Source of the DNA: Ornithodoros turicata
Taxonomy: Eukaryota > Arthropoda > Arachnida > Ixodida > Argasidae
Direction of reading: 5' to 3'
Assembly (NCBI RefSeq): GCF_037126465.1
Contig: NC_088202.1
Coordinates: forward strand, 127,672,123-127,736,122
Length of the DNA stretch: 64,000 nt
Shown: positions 1 to 11,499 of the stretch, piece by piece
Layout: every line of letters starts with the position of its first letter
How positions within the stretch are numbered: position 1 is the stretch's first letter
Notes under the pieces: model-generated
What the model was told of the DNA's origin: nothing
Database searches by the model: none
The model's input: the letters and a program-made list of their open reading frames with translations, nothing else
Program-made: the position numbers and the translations under genes

Positions 1-1
1 A

Positions 2-244
2 CACAAACCAATTACTCTGCTGTATGATTTCAACGCGGATGCTAATAAGACCACATTCCCAACTGAGCTCGCCAACCAGATGGCATTGCATCTGTGCAAC
101 CGACTGACAGAACCCACCACCTACTGCAATTGGTGCATCGACCTGCTCTTCGGGAATCGAACATTCGTGCAAGAAGTGTCAACACTCGCGACGCATTTCT
201 CAGATCACAAAGCTCTCACCATCAGGCTACGTGAGGAACAATGA
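2..244 (+). pseudogene. C-terminal fragment of an EEP-type endonuclease (Helentron- or LINE-like)
   Basis: The frame beginning at base 2 is open for 80 codons to a TGA at 242-244 and has no start inside the window, so it is cut by the window edge. The translation has a degenerate DFNAD motif near residue 10 (YDFNAD where the family has GDFN), then PTTYCNWCIDLLF around residues 38-51 and FSDHKALTIRL near the C-terminus. These correspond to the last catalytic blocks of exonuclease/endonuclease/phosphatase nucleases (GDFN, the CID block, SDH). A stop about ten residues after SDHKA is unusual for an APE LINE, where the ORF continues into RT. It fits the endonuclease that Helentron/Helitron2 transposons carry at the end of Rep-helicase proteins. 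The family assignment is inference; the nuclease fold call is firmer. Confidence 0.5.
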
Positions 245-1224
245 AAGAAAATACACTTGTTAAGGAAGAAGTCTAAAGGATCATCCGCGTAACCTCGCAT
301 CTGCGCGCTTCACTTCCATTTTGTTGTTTTCCATTAAACGTTGTACATCTTCCACCCCTTCGACCTCTTCTTTATATTCTTGCACATTTGGTGTCAAAAC
401 CCGGGAAACCGGAGTGACGCAAGAATTACTGACGAAGGTTGTATTGAACTGGACTGGAAGGTTTGGACGGAACTGGACGGCATCAGAACGGACGATTTCG
501 AAGAACTGGAGAGGGTACGTGCTGCTTGTCGTCCGACACTGGCGGGCAATATCAATGATATAACGGCTTTAAATGACCGGAACCCCATTGGGTACCTCCC
601 AGCTGAGACCGAAGCTTGCGCTTTTGGAGCTCAAAGTTGTAAGATTGGCTGAATTGAATGAAGCTATCGAAGCTCACGTGAATCAAGACTTGTTGCAGAG
701 TGAATGTGAGTCTTGCGATCGGCGAGCGTGTTCGGCACCAAATGTGCAAAACTCTAAAGGAGTGGCCGGTATGGTAAAAGGTGGACAACGTTTAATGAAG
801 TGAACAAACAATGAACGGGGCCCGCTCACGAACGGTGATACCCATGACGTTCCAAAGAGGTGTTCGGGTGACATAATATTCAACCACACCCAGTATATGT
901 TGCAGAATTCCATTTGTCAAAAATGTAGCAACGAAAGTGTCTACGTCACCCCTCAGCAGCTGCAGCTGCTAATTCGTGTTAAATTCAAGCATTCACCGGC
1001 TCTCAATTTTTTTTTTCTGGATTATTAAAAGTTTGAGCTTACTTCTCGCTAATATCGGCTTTCCATGTCACCAAAGCATGGCAGGAATCGAAAAGCAGTG
1101 CCCAAGTACTATGAAAGTTCCAGCTGGAAACGACCGGCTGGCAGATCGCTTGTTAATAAGACGCCAGTCACCAACCAACGAACCAAATGGATCTTTTGTT
1201 TTCTTGCCTGGACGCATCATTTCC
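245..1224. other. No assignable gene apart from the gag-like stretch
   Basis: I see AT-rich spacer with a T-run near 1008-1017 and no family I can name, other than the weak gag-like frames at 341-803. Confidence 0.5.
341..803 (+). pseudogene. Possible LTR-retroelement gag N-terminal remnant
   Basis: Two overlapping short frames (341-652 and 573-803) encode acidic, helix-prone sequence. The second contains LRPKLALLELKVVRLAEL followed by an acidic stretch, reminiscent of the N-terminal helical part of BEL/Pao gag proteins of arthropods. No protease, RT or LTR is seen nearby. This may be chance; I list it because the heptad-like spacing and lysine/glutamate content differ from neighbouring shadow frames. 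Confidence 0.18.
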
Positions 1225-1285
1225 TGTCTTTTTTTTAAATTCCGTATTAGCACCGCGAAACAACTGTGGTTATGAGAGCATCGTA
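1225..1285 (-). mobile_element. 3' end of a tRNA-derived SINE
   Basis: Read on the minus strand, the sequence matches the common 3' end of the SINE family seen at 35,099-35,410: a CACAGTTG-type block, then GCGGTGCTAATACGGAAT and an A-rich tail. Only about 60 bp of the SINE is present, so it is severely 5'-truncated or eroded. Confidence 0.45.
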
Positions 1286-3090
1286 TTATTACCCTCTTTA
1301 CATTAAATGTAACTACACTACATACTAAAATGTAAGGCCTTATTCTGAAGTAAGTAAGAACCATCGCTGTGTTTCGCTGCGGAATACAATTCACCTCGTC
1401 TTCAATGACGCGGTGAATGTGCGTTCTGCTACCAAAGGCGTTCCTTCTGCAACGACAATCATTCCAAGAACTGTGATTACCCCACATGCTGATCCTGTGT
1501 GATAATGTTTCGTTCAATGTTGCTCTCTGATCAAACATTTCCAAACCGCGCCAGTCGATCTTCAAGTCGAAAATGATTAAGCGAGCAGTTTGCCCCAGGG
1601 AGATGTTTTGACAGATTTAATATATTGCAAAACTTTTACACGTGTCAAAGTATGTACTTGCGACACAATTAGGAAACGTCTAGACAGTACCTCAGTGGAG
1701 TTCGATATTTCTTTTAAGTGCAAAGTCGAAGTGACCTGAACGCTCCTCTGCTATGCAGGCACGAACCACACAATGCTCCGTTCTCTCGCTGCAGATTCAC
1801 TCCAGTACGTGCGTATTGAATGCTTTGTGTTCAGTCCGAAGCTCGTTCATACTCGGATTACCTGGAATTGGAAGTTAGATAGATTGTCAGGTCGATGGGA
1901 CTTCCTTAAACATGTCTCTGTCCTCAAACTTTAATGAGATACATATCGGACAATAATGTGTCATATCCTCTTTCGCAAGAAAGAAAAACAAAGAGTCCCA
2001 CTTGGAACACTCACATGTTCGATTCGCTCTATTTAGAGCATTTTACGAAACTTGACTTTTTTCTCGTCTTCGACCCCTGGAACAAGCGGTGTCACAACAT
2101 TCAGAAACAAGCTTGTTTGGGTTAAGGGGAGACCCGTAGCAGCGCCGATAAATTACACCGAACTCTCCCACGCTGTCTGTATAGCACGAACTGAACGCGT
2201 GGGAGCACATTGTGCACGACGAGTAATTAAAACTATTGTATGAAGACCTAAAACACTCCATCAGCTTTCATACTCATTGCTTTCATAACTCTCTTTCTTT
2301 GTTTAGTCAATTCAATGTTCCTGTCTATCGCTCGGGAACAACGCATGAATAAACAACGCATATTTTTAGAAGGAAGCCCAGCGCCAGCACCGAACTCGTT
2401 TTGTATCGACGTCCCACATCGAGGGAAAACAAACTATGTGCAAATAGTCAGCATCAAGTTACGTACAATGATGGCAGCGTAGGCTGCGGCATGCACACGC
2501 CTGTCCTACACAAGGGCGAAACTGGTAAGCGAATAAAAACTCCCATGTGCTATAGTGGTTGCTTTTATGCGTGGGAGCGCACGAATAAAGGAAAACTCAG
2601 CAACGACCTCGTGGAATATCCTCCAACGCGTGAGCAAAGAGTAAATGAGGGTACCTCGTTGTGAAAACGAGCCTTCAATCTGCATGTCACTTTCCACCTA
2701 CTCGATGAGCAACTTGTAAAATCGCTTAAATACCGGTGCATTTCGCGCTTTGACGCTTATCCGCGGAGATTATGGTTGGAGGAAAAGAGGGAAGGGGGAA
2801 GGAATGGAGCGAAGAGGAAATTGGTAGAGATTCTCAGCTTCCCCTGTTTTTGCACCACAGTATCGAAGGGACGTCTCCTGCTAACACAGTCGACGAAGTA
2901 TCGGTTCCTTCAAGTTACAACACTAATTTCTTGTGTAGAAAATACGCAACAAAGTTTGCATTCCAAGTTGTGCATCCCGTTTTGCATGGATGCTATCTTC
3001 GGAACGTGGATAGGGTGTGTTCAACTTGTCTCGATGATTTGCGTATTTTGGCACTATCTGAAAGACTCAACCTCTAAATTTTCAGTAAAG
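1286..3090. other. Unassigned spacer
   Basis: Frames of up to 165 aa exist on the minus strand (1068-1565) but run into the SINE tail and show no domain I recognise. No RNA gene or clear repeat boundary was found. Confidence 0.5.
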
Positions 3091-3109
3091 ACACACACAC
3101 ACCATCACA

Positions 3110-3165
<56 letters not shown>

Positions 3166-3171
3166 CACACA
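3091..3171. repeat. (AC)n/(ACGC)n microsatellite forming the 3' tail of the LINE
   Basis: The tract is (AC)5, a short interruption, about ten CACG-type units, then (AC)10. It directly abuts the 3' end of the minus-strand LINE, so on the element strand it reads (TG)n(CGTG)n(TG)n. The second LINE copy also ends in (TG)n at the same nucleotide, so the microsatellite is part of, or templated by, the element tail. Confidence 0.85.
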
Positions 3172-3299
3172 AATGGGATGATGATGTGGTGGGTCATTCC
3201 CCGCCGTTATGACGGTACACTGCCCCATTGCGCTTGTGGAAGGGATGAGAAAGTGATGATGATTGAAAGGTTTCCTATTAGAGTTCGTCCATAAGTCCA

Positions 3300-4160
3300 G
3301 TGCTGGAGAGGAACTCAGCAACAACTCGTAGGCCTTGCACCAGGTGTGAGGGGTCCGACCATGGCCCGAGAAATTTGGCTAAGCCGAACTAGCGTTGATC
3401 GACGCGTTGCAGAGCAGTTTTCATGAGGGCGCGCTCGCGATCGTACTGTCCGCAGAGCAGGAGGACGTGATGGAGGTCACGGCGCACACCACATGTGGAA
3501 CAAAGGCTGGACGCGCCGACACCGAGGAGGTGTTTGAAGGCTGGTGTAAAAGCCACATTAAGTCTCATGCGGTGGTAAAGGAACGTGGCATTCGGCGGGG
3601 GAGAGTAAGGGAAAATGTGGGGTCAACGGAGTAAGTAGGGAGTGGGTGGTCATGTCTCGTTGCCATTGAGATTGCATCTTGGGGCCAGTGAGGCTTGAGA
3701 CGAGGCAACGGCGATCCCCTCGAGACAAGATGATGGGGACACGCCGGGTGTACTGATGGGCGCCTGTTCGATCTGCGTCCTCGTTTCCGTTGATGCCCAC
3801 GTGAACGGGGGATCCACTGGAAGACGATAGAGTGGCCTTGTGCGCTTGCTTTGTTATATACTTGCAGAATTTCTATGATCACAGGACTGAGGAAGCCGCG
3901 AAGTCCACTAGTTGCAACACACTGGAGCGCAGATCTGGAATTCGTAAAAACAACCCAGGGGCGAACGGTGCTGTCAGTAATTTTCCGCGGGACGAAAAGA
4001 ATAGCATAAAGCTCAGCGCATGTTGACGATGTTTTATGTGAGAGATGATGGCCATCTGAGATTGACTCGGAAGGAATGGCAAAAGCAGACGACGAACTTC
4101 CGCTCGTGGTTGAGCCCTCCGTGAATACTGCGGTGGAAGTCTCATAATACGAGCTCATCA
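3300..4160 (-). pseudogene. LINE RNase H and C-terminal Cys/His region
   Basis: RNase H begins at about 4137. The first active-site block reads FTEGS (expected YTDGS), the glutamate block CAELYAI is intact, and the third reads TNSRSAL (expected TDSRSAL), so two of the metal ligands are lost. The final WIPGH block is frameshifted after WIP at about 3815. At 3570-3420 another frame encodes MRLNVAFTPAFKHLLGVG and SLCSTCGVRRDLHHVLL, the CCHC-like tail common to these LINEs. The plus-strand sister keeps the WIPGHVGISGNEDADRTAA block, showing what is broken here. Confidence 0.8.
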
Positions 4161-4449
4161 TATCGAGAGTGAGCTGCTTCGTCACACATGCAGCAACGTT
4201 GCCTTTCTTCCCTGTTAGCCCAGGCACCGCCAGGGAGATGCCGGGTGTCAGAAAAGTCCAAGGAAGAGTGATGGGAGCTGTGGGTGTGGATGTGGGTGGG
4301 TGTGGGTGGGTCAGGTATACTATAGTCTTGAGTTGAGACACATGGGTGTACGCTGCAGTGTCTCCCGTTCCCTGGAGCCTCATAACTAGCGGGTGCCGCC
4401 GATGGTGACCTAGAAGGCGGAGGTACTGCCGACACATCTCCCCGTAGCG

Positions 4450-5985
4450 AAGAACCCCAAGCGGGGCTTCCTTAGCTTCAGCAATGACCATATGGGTCTC
4501 TGCCGCCCGAGGGACTCCCAAGCACACTCGGGGACTGCGCGCCAGGAGGCAATGAAGCTTATGGACTGAATAACGTGGGAGACCATTCAACACAGGCAAG
4601 CTGTATGCAAGTGACCCACGAACCAAAGCTCGGGGGACGGCCAAAAGCGACGCCGTGGCACTGCCCCACTTCATGCCTGCCAGATGTCTGATCACCGCAA
4701 TGCACCGGTGGACCTTGGCTTCCAAGCTCGCTATGGGATTTACCCAAGACAGCCTGGCGTCTACCGTGACACCGAGGAAACGATGAAAAGATGCACTCCT
4801 CAGCTGTACAACAGCACATGAAAGAGGGAAGGGATACATGTTCCTTCTCGTAAACGGGAGGACCACTGACTTTTCAGTCGAGATGTCCATGCCGGCCGTG
4901 GCGAGGTAGTGCTCAATAGTGTTCACAGTGTGTTGCAGGCGCAGCTGGATGGCCGGACGGGATTTGTCGCTGGTCCAAATGCAGATGTCATGCGCGCAGA
5001 TCGAAATTGACAGTTTCGTTCCAATGCACCCCCAAAGACCCGTCATGGCCACGTTAAAGAGAATTGGACTCAACACGCTCCCCTGTGGAACTCCATGAGT
5101 CATCGAGTCGTATCTCCTTGACGGGTGCGAACAAATAGTTGCCTGCCATGGAGGAAGTCCCTAATCCATGAGAAAGCTCTGGAGGGTAGGCTGGCTTGGG
5201 TGAGGGGACGTAGAACGGAGGCGTGGCAAACGGTGTCGTAAGCGCAGCAAGAAATGCAGACACCGCTGTCTTCGTACGCGCCTTTGCTTCTTCCACCGAC
5301 GTAATCAAGTCAAGAACAGAGTCAATGGAAGACCTGTGCTGGCGGAATCCTGTCATTTCCTGCGGGAAGAAGGAGTGCCTCTCGAGCCACCACTCGATTC
5401 TGTGGAGGACCATGCGTTCCAACAACTTGCAAAGGCAGCTTGTCAAGCTCACTGGCCTGAAAGAAGAGAGCTGAGAGGGCGATCTTCCCGGCTTCAGTAG
5501 TGGAACAACTTGCGCTTGCAACTGTCTGGTACTTTCCCGGTTCTCCAAGACGTGTTAAATACATCGAGTAGGCACTTCTGACATCGCTCATCCGGGTTAC
5601 GGATAGCCCGATACGTGATATTGCCCGGGCCTGGGGAGAATTGAACACGCGACAGGAGGAGTGCGTTCTTTAACTCAGAGAGCGAAAAGTCACTATTCAT
5701 GTCCGGATCAGTGATGGCTGGACTAGCTTCAATCTGTTCCGTCAAATAGGTCATGCGGCTCATGAAAGCCGGTGACCACGCTGCCACGGAATGTGTGCCA
5801 ATAGTCAGACAGAAATCGAGAGCCACTTCACCCTCTGGCTTAGAAGAGAACAACCCTAGAACCCCTAGCGGGTTGCGGTCTGGTGTCGGCTCTCTTAAAC
5901 TTCTTGCCACCCGCCATACTTTCGCAGGACCATCGATGAGGCGACAACGTTTCGCAGAACCGCCTACAACGTTTTCGGTCAACAG
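4450..5985 (-). pseudogene. LINE reverse transcriptase remnant, catalytic aspartate lost
   Basis: The N-terminal part (5982-5494) carries FSLSELKNALLLS and the SPGP.NITYRAI motif that begins LINE RT palms. The next frame (5548-5054) has VVPLLKPGRSP, FRPVSLTSCLCKLLERMV and GFRQHRSS, and its catalytic FLD block is altered to FLAAL. The third frame (from 5103) has THGVPQGSVLSPILFN, an intact RT motif, but the catalytic YADD box reads CAHD (residues 36-39 of that frame), removing one essential Asp and the Tyr. Thumb sequence (LVRGSLAYSLPVLNGLP, RVCLGVPRAAETHM) follows and is shared almost word for word with the copy at 17,277. Confidence 0.85.
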
Positions 5986-6179
5986 ACACCACTTCCTTAG
6001 TTACTAACTTATTGATACGGCGAGCCTCCACCACATCCTCCAACAGCCCAGTCCGACGCGCTTTGCGCTCAGCTCGCCGACGGCATGCTCGCAGCTGTTC
6101 CACCCGTGGGTTTCAGCCAAGATGATCAGGGACTACCTTCACAAGCTTGCTAGACGAACGAAGCGCTATCTCGATGCCT

Positions 6180-6905
6180 TAACTCATCTGATTTGCAGAC
6201 ATGTTTTGCGTGTGCTTTCTGCGCATAGCCAGCGAAAGGCCGACCAATTCGCAAGGGTCACAACTATGTGTCGAAGTGTACGTGATAATTTTTCAAACGT
6301 GATTAACATCGGAAGATGAGCGCTCCCCCTACCGTCCAAACCCACCGCCCATGTGATGTGCCTGGAAGCGTCTTTTGAACACAGCGATATGTCCAAACAG
6401 TTAGTCTGAAAGCACCGACCAATGAAGGTGGGAGACCATCATTCAGAAGGTGAAGCCCCATGTCTTCGATGACGTCCGCCCAAATTTTCCCGCAACTGTC
6501 CATCTTTCTGCTTCCCCATAGTGAATGGTGTGCATTGATGTCACCGACCATCATAAAAGCAGCAGGGAGACCGGCGAACACATCTCTGACGCTGCGGGAC
6601 GTGAATTGTAGCCAACAGGGGAATATACAAGCTCACGACAGACAAAGCTGTTCGGTCCATCCGTACCTTGCACTCTATGCTGTCGAAGGGATCACGGCAG
6701 GAGCGCGTTAACACAGACGTTAAGTCACTCCTAACGCACACACTTGTTCGAGACTGGGATACGCTATCCAATGTGTAAGTTTTGTAACCGCTGAGGCGAA
6801 AATCTTGATGTACGTAGGCCTCGCAGCCTTCAAGTCATGCATCTTGTTACGCAGACCTCTTGCGTTCCACTGCAGTGTGGCGGCCGACTTATATAGTCGC
6901 TCCAT
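6180..6905 (-). pseudogene. LINE APE-type endonuclease domain remnant
   Basis: The domain opens with LQWNARGLRNKM (6905-6870 region), matching the first endonuclease block in which N contacts metal. Further on, MVGDINAHHSLWGS (about 6545-6500) is the GDFNAHH block with F changed to I. The pieces lie in three frames (6905-6720, 6771-6541, 6581-6303). The catalytic His near the C-terminal end (SDH block) could not be located with confidence. The domain nicks target DNA to prime reverse transcription; here it cannot be made as one protein. Confidence 0.75.
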
Positions 6906-7019
6906 TCTTGGGAGAAAACAGATTATCCGCCGCCGCAGATCATCCGCCGCGAAGAGCTTTGACTTCAGGCAGTTGGGCCGCTCCCGGCAAGGCGGCGACG
7001 ACAGCTTTCAATGCCAGAA

Positions 7020-7943
7020 AAATCAACGGCAAGATTGCACTGATCGTATGATCCCTGCCCTTAGCAGGTGTGTGTGTGTATCGCAAACTGGTTGGACGCC
7101 GTCGGCTGTCGATGCAGAAGCCTGCTGATGACGGGTGACAGCCGCGTAAGAAACCCTTGGTGGAACAGAGACTGGTGTACTGGGGTGAACCGTAGCGCCA
7201 GTGACTGGTGGTACTGCTTTGTAACCGTCCGATATCTGGGGCGCCACAGAAGGGAGCTTTACAAAAGAGGAGGATGCTTCCTTAGCCCGCCGCTTGCGTC
7301 GTACAGTAGGGGTAGTAGCCACAGGGCGGGCTCTCCCTTGGACATTCCTCTTCGAGCCATGGTCACTGGGCAGAACCGCAGCTTGATGTCCTTGACTAGC
7401 TACCTTCTTCTGAATACAGCGCGAATCAGAGGCCGCATGACGACCCCCTCAGTTCGCGCATCGAGGATGCCGTTTCACGGTGCACTCCACTGCCGTGTGT
7501 GAACCGGCGCATATCTTGTATCTTGTTAAGCCTCGGCAGTTGCGGGCGATGTGTTGACAGTTAAAGCACTGAACGGGAGCCCCAATGTATTCATGCACCG
7601 TATGCTGCGAGAAACTCAACGACACAGTATCCGGGAGCTTTACGTTGGACTTGGAGGTGAGGATAACTGATTTGAGTGGAATATACACATCCTGACCGTC
7701 TTATCTGGAAACATGCCGGACTTGCCGCCGTACTGACACCACACCCGAGTTTTCCAAGAAAGACGCAATTTCTTCCTCCGTATATGGCAAGGGAACACCG
7801 GTGGTCTTCCCCACGTTAGAAACGTAAGACTTCGCAATGTGTACCAGCACATCGATGCCAGCTACTGTCTGCAGGGTAAGCAGGGGAGAGAGCAGGTCAG
7901 TAAAGAGACATATAGAAAGATCAGGGAAACGAATCAACGCCAT
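7020..7943 (-). pseudogene. LINE ORF1 (gag-like, zinc-knuckle) remnant
   Basis: Three frame-shifted pieces make up the ORF. The first (7943-7701) starts MALIRFPD and contains GVPLPYTEEEIASFLE, a stretch typical of the RRM-like part of tick and insect LINE ORF1. The second (7688-7449) contains CFNCQHIARNCRG, a CCHC-like zinc knuckle with spacing C-x2-C-x4-H-x4-C, then a second CxxC(x)n knuckle (KICAGSHTAVEC) whose first cysteine pair is damaged. The third (7322-7023) is a proline/serine/threonine-rich tail. Such proteins bind element RNA. The frame is broken between each piece. Confidence 0.75.
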
Positions 7944-7945
7944 AA

Positions 7946-8914
7946 TCTATAGTTATAAGTATAGACACGGCAACATCCGTTCGTTCCTTTGAAAATATCC
8001 AGAAGAATGCTTATTTTTCCTCGTCTTCTCCTTCCCTCTCTTCTCTCTTTCATGACCTCCAAACTAAAAAAAAACGCTACATCAATACCGCAACACTGTA
8101 ATATTGTAACCGTGCAACATTGGTTACAAAAAAAAAAGAAAAAAGAAACACGCACAACACTATAACATTGGTTTTCGAAATTGATGCATTTGCCGCCACT
8201 TACCGTCCGACACCTATTTTGACCGCATGGTAAAACCTGTACATGTCGGCTCAAGTGTGCAATTTAGCGGAAGCTTTAAGTGGTACCTGTTACTTCGCAT
8301 TTGCCGCGCTAACCAGGGCCTTTGTTACGTGTAAACCGTCGCCGCAAGAGCGTTTGAATAAACAAACGAAAAAGCTAACGATCCTCGAAGCACATCGCCA
8401 GCCTCACTCAAGATGCTACACTGATGGAGAGTTACGGTGAACGAACGATGCGCTTCTGGGTATGCCGCTTTTGCTGATCTTTCCCGAGCAGCATTGACGA
8501 ACGAGAAAATAATACCGATACTCGGATGAGTTATAACAGGTCCTGCGTGGTATCGCGCTAACAAGAAAATAAGAAGTACCATCGTTTATGTTCGCTTCAA
8601 CCAGAGCAGCCGTCTAGTTTTTTACCTTTCCTGTCCTGACGCATGTCGTGCGCTGAAGACGCTTTCGTAAAAATTTCACAACCTCCTAACATCGTTTCTG
8701 TAGCGAAGCATGATTTCCGAGGACCTTTGATCGTATAGGATTCTTGATTCATCTGACTTTCGATGAGGCACGATGGCGAATGCTTGAGATATATATACGC
8801 ACTGACAAGTCGCAAAAGGCTATATTCACTTCACCTACTTTCAGGAATCAGAGACAGAACGGATGTGAATAAAGTGGAGAAAACTTCCAAGTTGTGAAAT
8901 ATGGCAGGTCGTCG
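7946..8914. other. Possible LINE 5' UTR, then unassigned spacer
   Basis: The stretch holds pyrimidine- and A-runs (about 8066-8150) and no recognised domain. It may include the 5' UTR of the LINE that starts coding at 7943. Confidence 0.35.
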
Positions 8915-8990
8915 AAAAAGCCAGGCAGCGGCGGGATTTTAACCACGCATCACTCCATTGCAGGTCGAGTGCAATTACGCTACGCTGGCA
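8915..8990 (-). mobile_element. Candidate tRNA-like SINE head
   Basis: On the minus strand the sequence has a tRNA-like layout: an A-box-like TAGCGTAATTG, then about 40 bases later GGTTAAAATCC, one change from the B-box consensus GGTTCAAATCC, and an acceptor-like GC-rich end. It is not a clean tRNA, so an eroded tRNA-derived SINE is the better reading. Confidence 0.3.
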
Positions 8991-9109
8991 TGTCCTGCAC
9001 CGAAATGTCCGGTTCCCTCTTTTAAGTACTGCTTTCTATGCAAGAACTATGATTCACAACGAATTCACCTGAAAACATGGTTCTGCTTTGGACGACATCG
9101 TCCACACAT

Positions 9110-9439
9110 GCGTAACCCAGGGCCACTGTACTTTCTGGAACGAAAGGGTTGCAAGGTCGGTGGTCATAATAGGTGCAGAACGCCGGTGTTCTCCCCCGTT
9201 CGTCCTCCAAGCTCTGTTCATAGTCGATGAGCTCAACAGTTGGCGGTCATAATAACGGGGTGCAGAATTCACGTGCGGTCCGTCCTCAGAAGTTCGGTGA
9301 TGGTCAGATTAACGAGTTGTCATAACAACGACAGAGAAATACATGGTGCTTCTATGGCGAAGAAACGGTCCCCTAGAAAAACGGTCACAAAGGGAGGATG
9401 TCATATTAACGAGTGTCATAATAACTAGAGAGTAGACTG
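9110..9439 (-). mobile_element. Pogo/Tigger-like terminal remnant
   Basis: Read from 9439 on the minus strand it begins CAGTCTACTCTC and then repeats motifs of the type GTTATTATGACA and CGTTAATATGACA. Pogo/Tigger transposons start with CAG and carry internally repeated subterminal boxes of this kind. Further GTCATAATA boxes occur at about 9165 and 9245. No transposase is visible and the left end is unclear, so this is a MITE-like or solo-end remnant. Confidence 0.35.
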
Positions 9440-11499
9440 CAATTGAATCATGCGTCTCTGACAGGGAAAGCAAGGAACATCCTATGCAGCAAAGCCTTCT
9501 AAGGCGTCGCCTTCCTACTCCATGCTTGTGACATCGACATCTAATTGGACCAGTACTTCTATAGTCACAGCGATGCTTCAGCTTCACTTTTGCTCTGTAA
9601 TGTGAGGGTGTACTTAGACGCGTGTAGGGTGATGCGAGCCGTTCTCTGTAAATTTATCGAGAACGCGAAAATTGCCTCGGTACCTCGCCTGAGATGAATA
9701 TTACATTGCGCGTGCCACCAGATTACGTGTGAGAGGCATGTCCGACATGTAAGGAATCCGTACGATGCGCAAAATCGATACGCAAGAACTTCTGTCTTGC
9801 AAAAAACGACTATCGTCAGAGCATGTTGATGATACATGAGGTGCTCGAGACGTGGTGTAAAGAATTTTAACACACAGCCATAAAAAACAGCTACGCAAAG
9901 CTCCGTAGTGGCTATAACACATTCATAGGTAGATGAACCAAACATGGAAAACACTTTGTGTGTGTGTGTGTGTGCCATATGCACTCTTCAACAATGCATC
10001 CGAATCAACGTGCTCTACAATTAATGTCATGTATTTCCAAAGATGTTTAGAAGTTATTTGAAATTTGATTTCTTTTTATCAGCGCCTACGCTTTATACCG
10101 GAAATATAAATTATATACGGTCGAACTACAATTACTACCTAGTGGATGTTCTATGCCAGAACTAACAATGAGTAACTGTTATTTCAACGAATAAATACAC
10201 TCGATCGCTTCCACGATTGAACAGGAGAGTTCTGCGAACTGATCCATACATTATCATTAGGCAGCGCCTATAGCTACTAATTAGAGCAGGCAGAACCGCA
10301 TGCATATGCCACGTAGATGATTAATTTGCGCAGAATGTTCGGTTCAACGAAAGCTTTGTGCCTCGAGAAGCTGCATTCCGCCTCGAGGGATGCACGTCGT
10401 TTCCATGCCAACGCGACTAATGCACAGCAGTACATATATTTATCACAAATACAGCACTAATAGGGTGCACCGACTGTATGGCTGAAAAATTAAACTGGCT
10501 TCGTTTGAAACTCGAGGATTTCTCAGGGGAGGAGAGTTACAAGATCACATGTAGCGATGTTCAACTACTAGCACGTGCTACTAATAAATGCTCTGAAACA
10601 AAGATTTATGTGTAGGATGCAGGAGGGCGCGCAAAACCTGTCGGAGTTGCGATGTTGAATTAGCGAGTCTCTGTAGACTCCCGTGGTTGGAAAGTGTTCC
10701 CCTGCGATCTCATTAAAATCAAGCTGTTTTGCTACATTCTATCAATCACGCATGGTTCTAGCATTGCGTATCGTATCATTCTTGTTGTGCTCTATTATTA
10801 TTGAAGCGGGGCTGGGTACATGCATCCTGCCGTAAAAACAACGGCTGTAAAAACAACTGTCACCTCCCCCTCCCCGTATAGATGACTGCCGCATGTCCCA
10901 TCACACATAGGACGATCCATGTATGTAGCAGTGTTTGCGGTTATCTCAGGGTACGATATTTTTCGTGTGCCGAGCAAGATTCTACGAATACGGCTTAGAA
11001 CTGCCTCAATTTTGATCTTGAGGAAATACGTGATACTGAATTATAATTCTGCTTAGTCGAGATTGTCGCATGTAACTTTGTAACGATGTTATCCATTATG
11101 ACAGGCATCTTAATTGTGTATCCTGTTTTTAACAACGTGTTGTGATAATGGTAGTTCTTTTTGCAAAGTAAGACGACGACAACTTTATTTTATGATTGGG
11201 GAGTTCCATCGGTATATGGCTGATACTCTACCCCATTGCTGGTGGTGAAGTGGTAAATGGAATAATGAGTCATACGGTGTCCAAAGAGGTCAGAAGAGCT
11301 TTGAGGGCAGAGCGTTTGTGGGCTGGATTTCGCCATGGACCAAGCACTTTTGAGAAAGAGAGGGGGCCGAAGTCCAGCTGACTGAGAAGACCGGAACGCG
11401 TGGTTCGGGAAGGTTGGTAGTGTGGGCAATGAAGAGAGAATGAGCTCTAGTTCTTCCGGGTGCAGGTAAGTTAAGCATGGACAGGTGGTATAGGCCATG
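9440..11499. other. Unassigned, includes a (TG)n run
   Basis: I recognise no gene. A (TG)9 run lies at 9956-9974. A 139-aa minus-strand frame (9565-9984) overlaps this run and shows no domain; I treat it as chance. Confidence 0.5.

Larger units (their letters stand above)
3172..7945 (-). mobile_element. Near full-length degenerate RNase H-bearing LINE (I-like clade), copy 1
   Basis: In minus-strand order it holds a gag-like ORF1 (7943-7020), an APE endonuclease (6905-about 6180), reverse transcriptase (5982-about 4450), RNase H (about 4137-3780) and a C-terminal Cys/His region (3570-3300), then a short 3' UTR ending at a CATCATCATCCCATTT block followed by (TG)n. The order ORF1, APE, RT, RNase H is diagnostic of I-superfamily non-LTR retrotransposons. 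The reading frame is broken many times. The 5' boundary is uncertain: it is set just upstream of the first ORF1 methionine, and a 5' UTR may reach about 8250. No target duplication was found. Confidence 0.9.

Noticed and set aside
1068..1565. 165-aa minus-strand ORF
   Set aside because: It is long for chance but has no recognisable domain and its C-terminal third passes through a SINE 3' end; I could not support a gene.
2776..3324. 172-aa and 80-aa ORFs with His/Thr/Ala repeats
   Set aside because: They read through the AC/ACGC microsatellite; the repetitive peptides are a translation of simple sequence.
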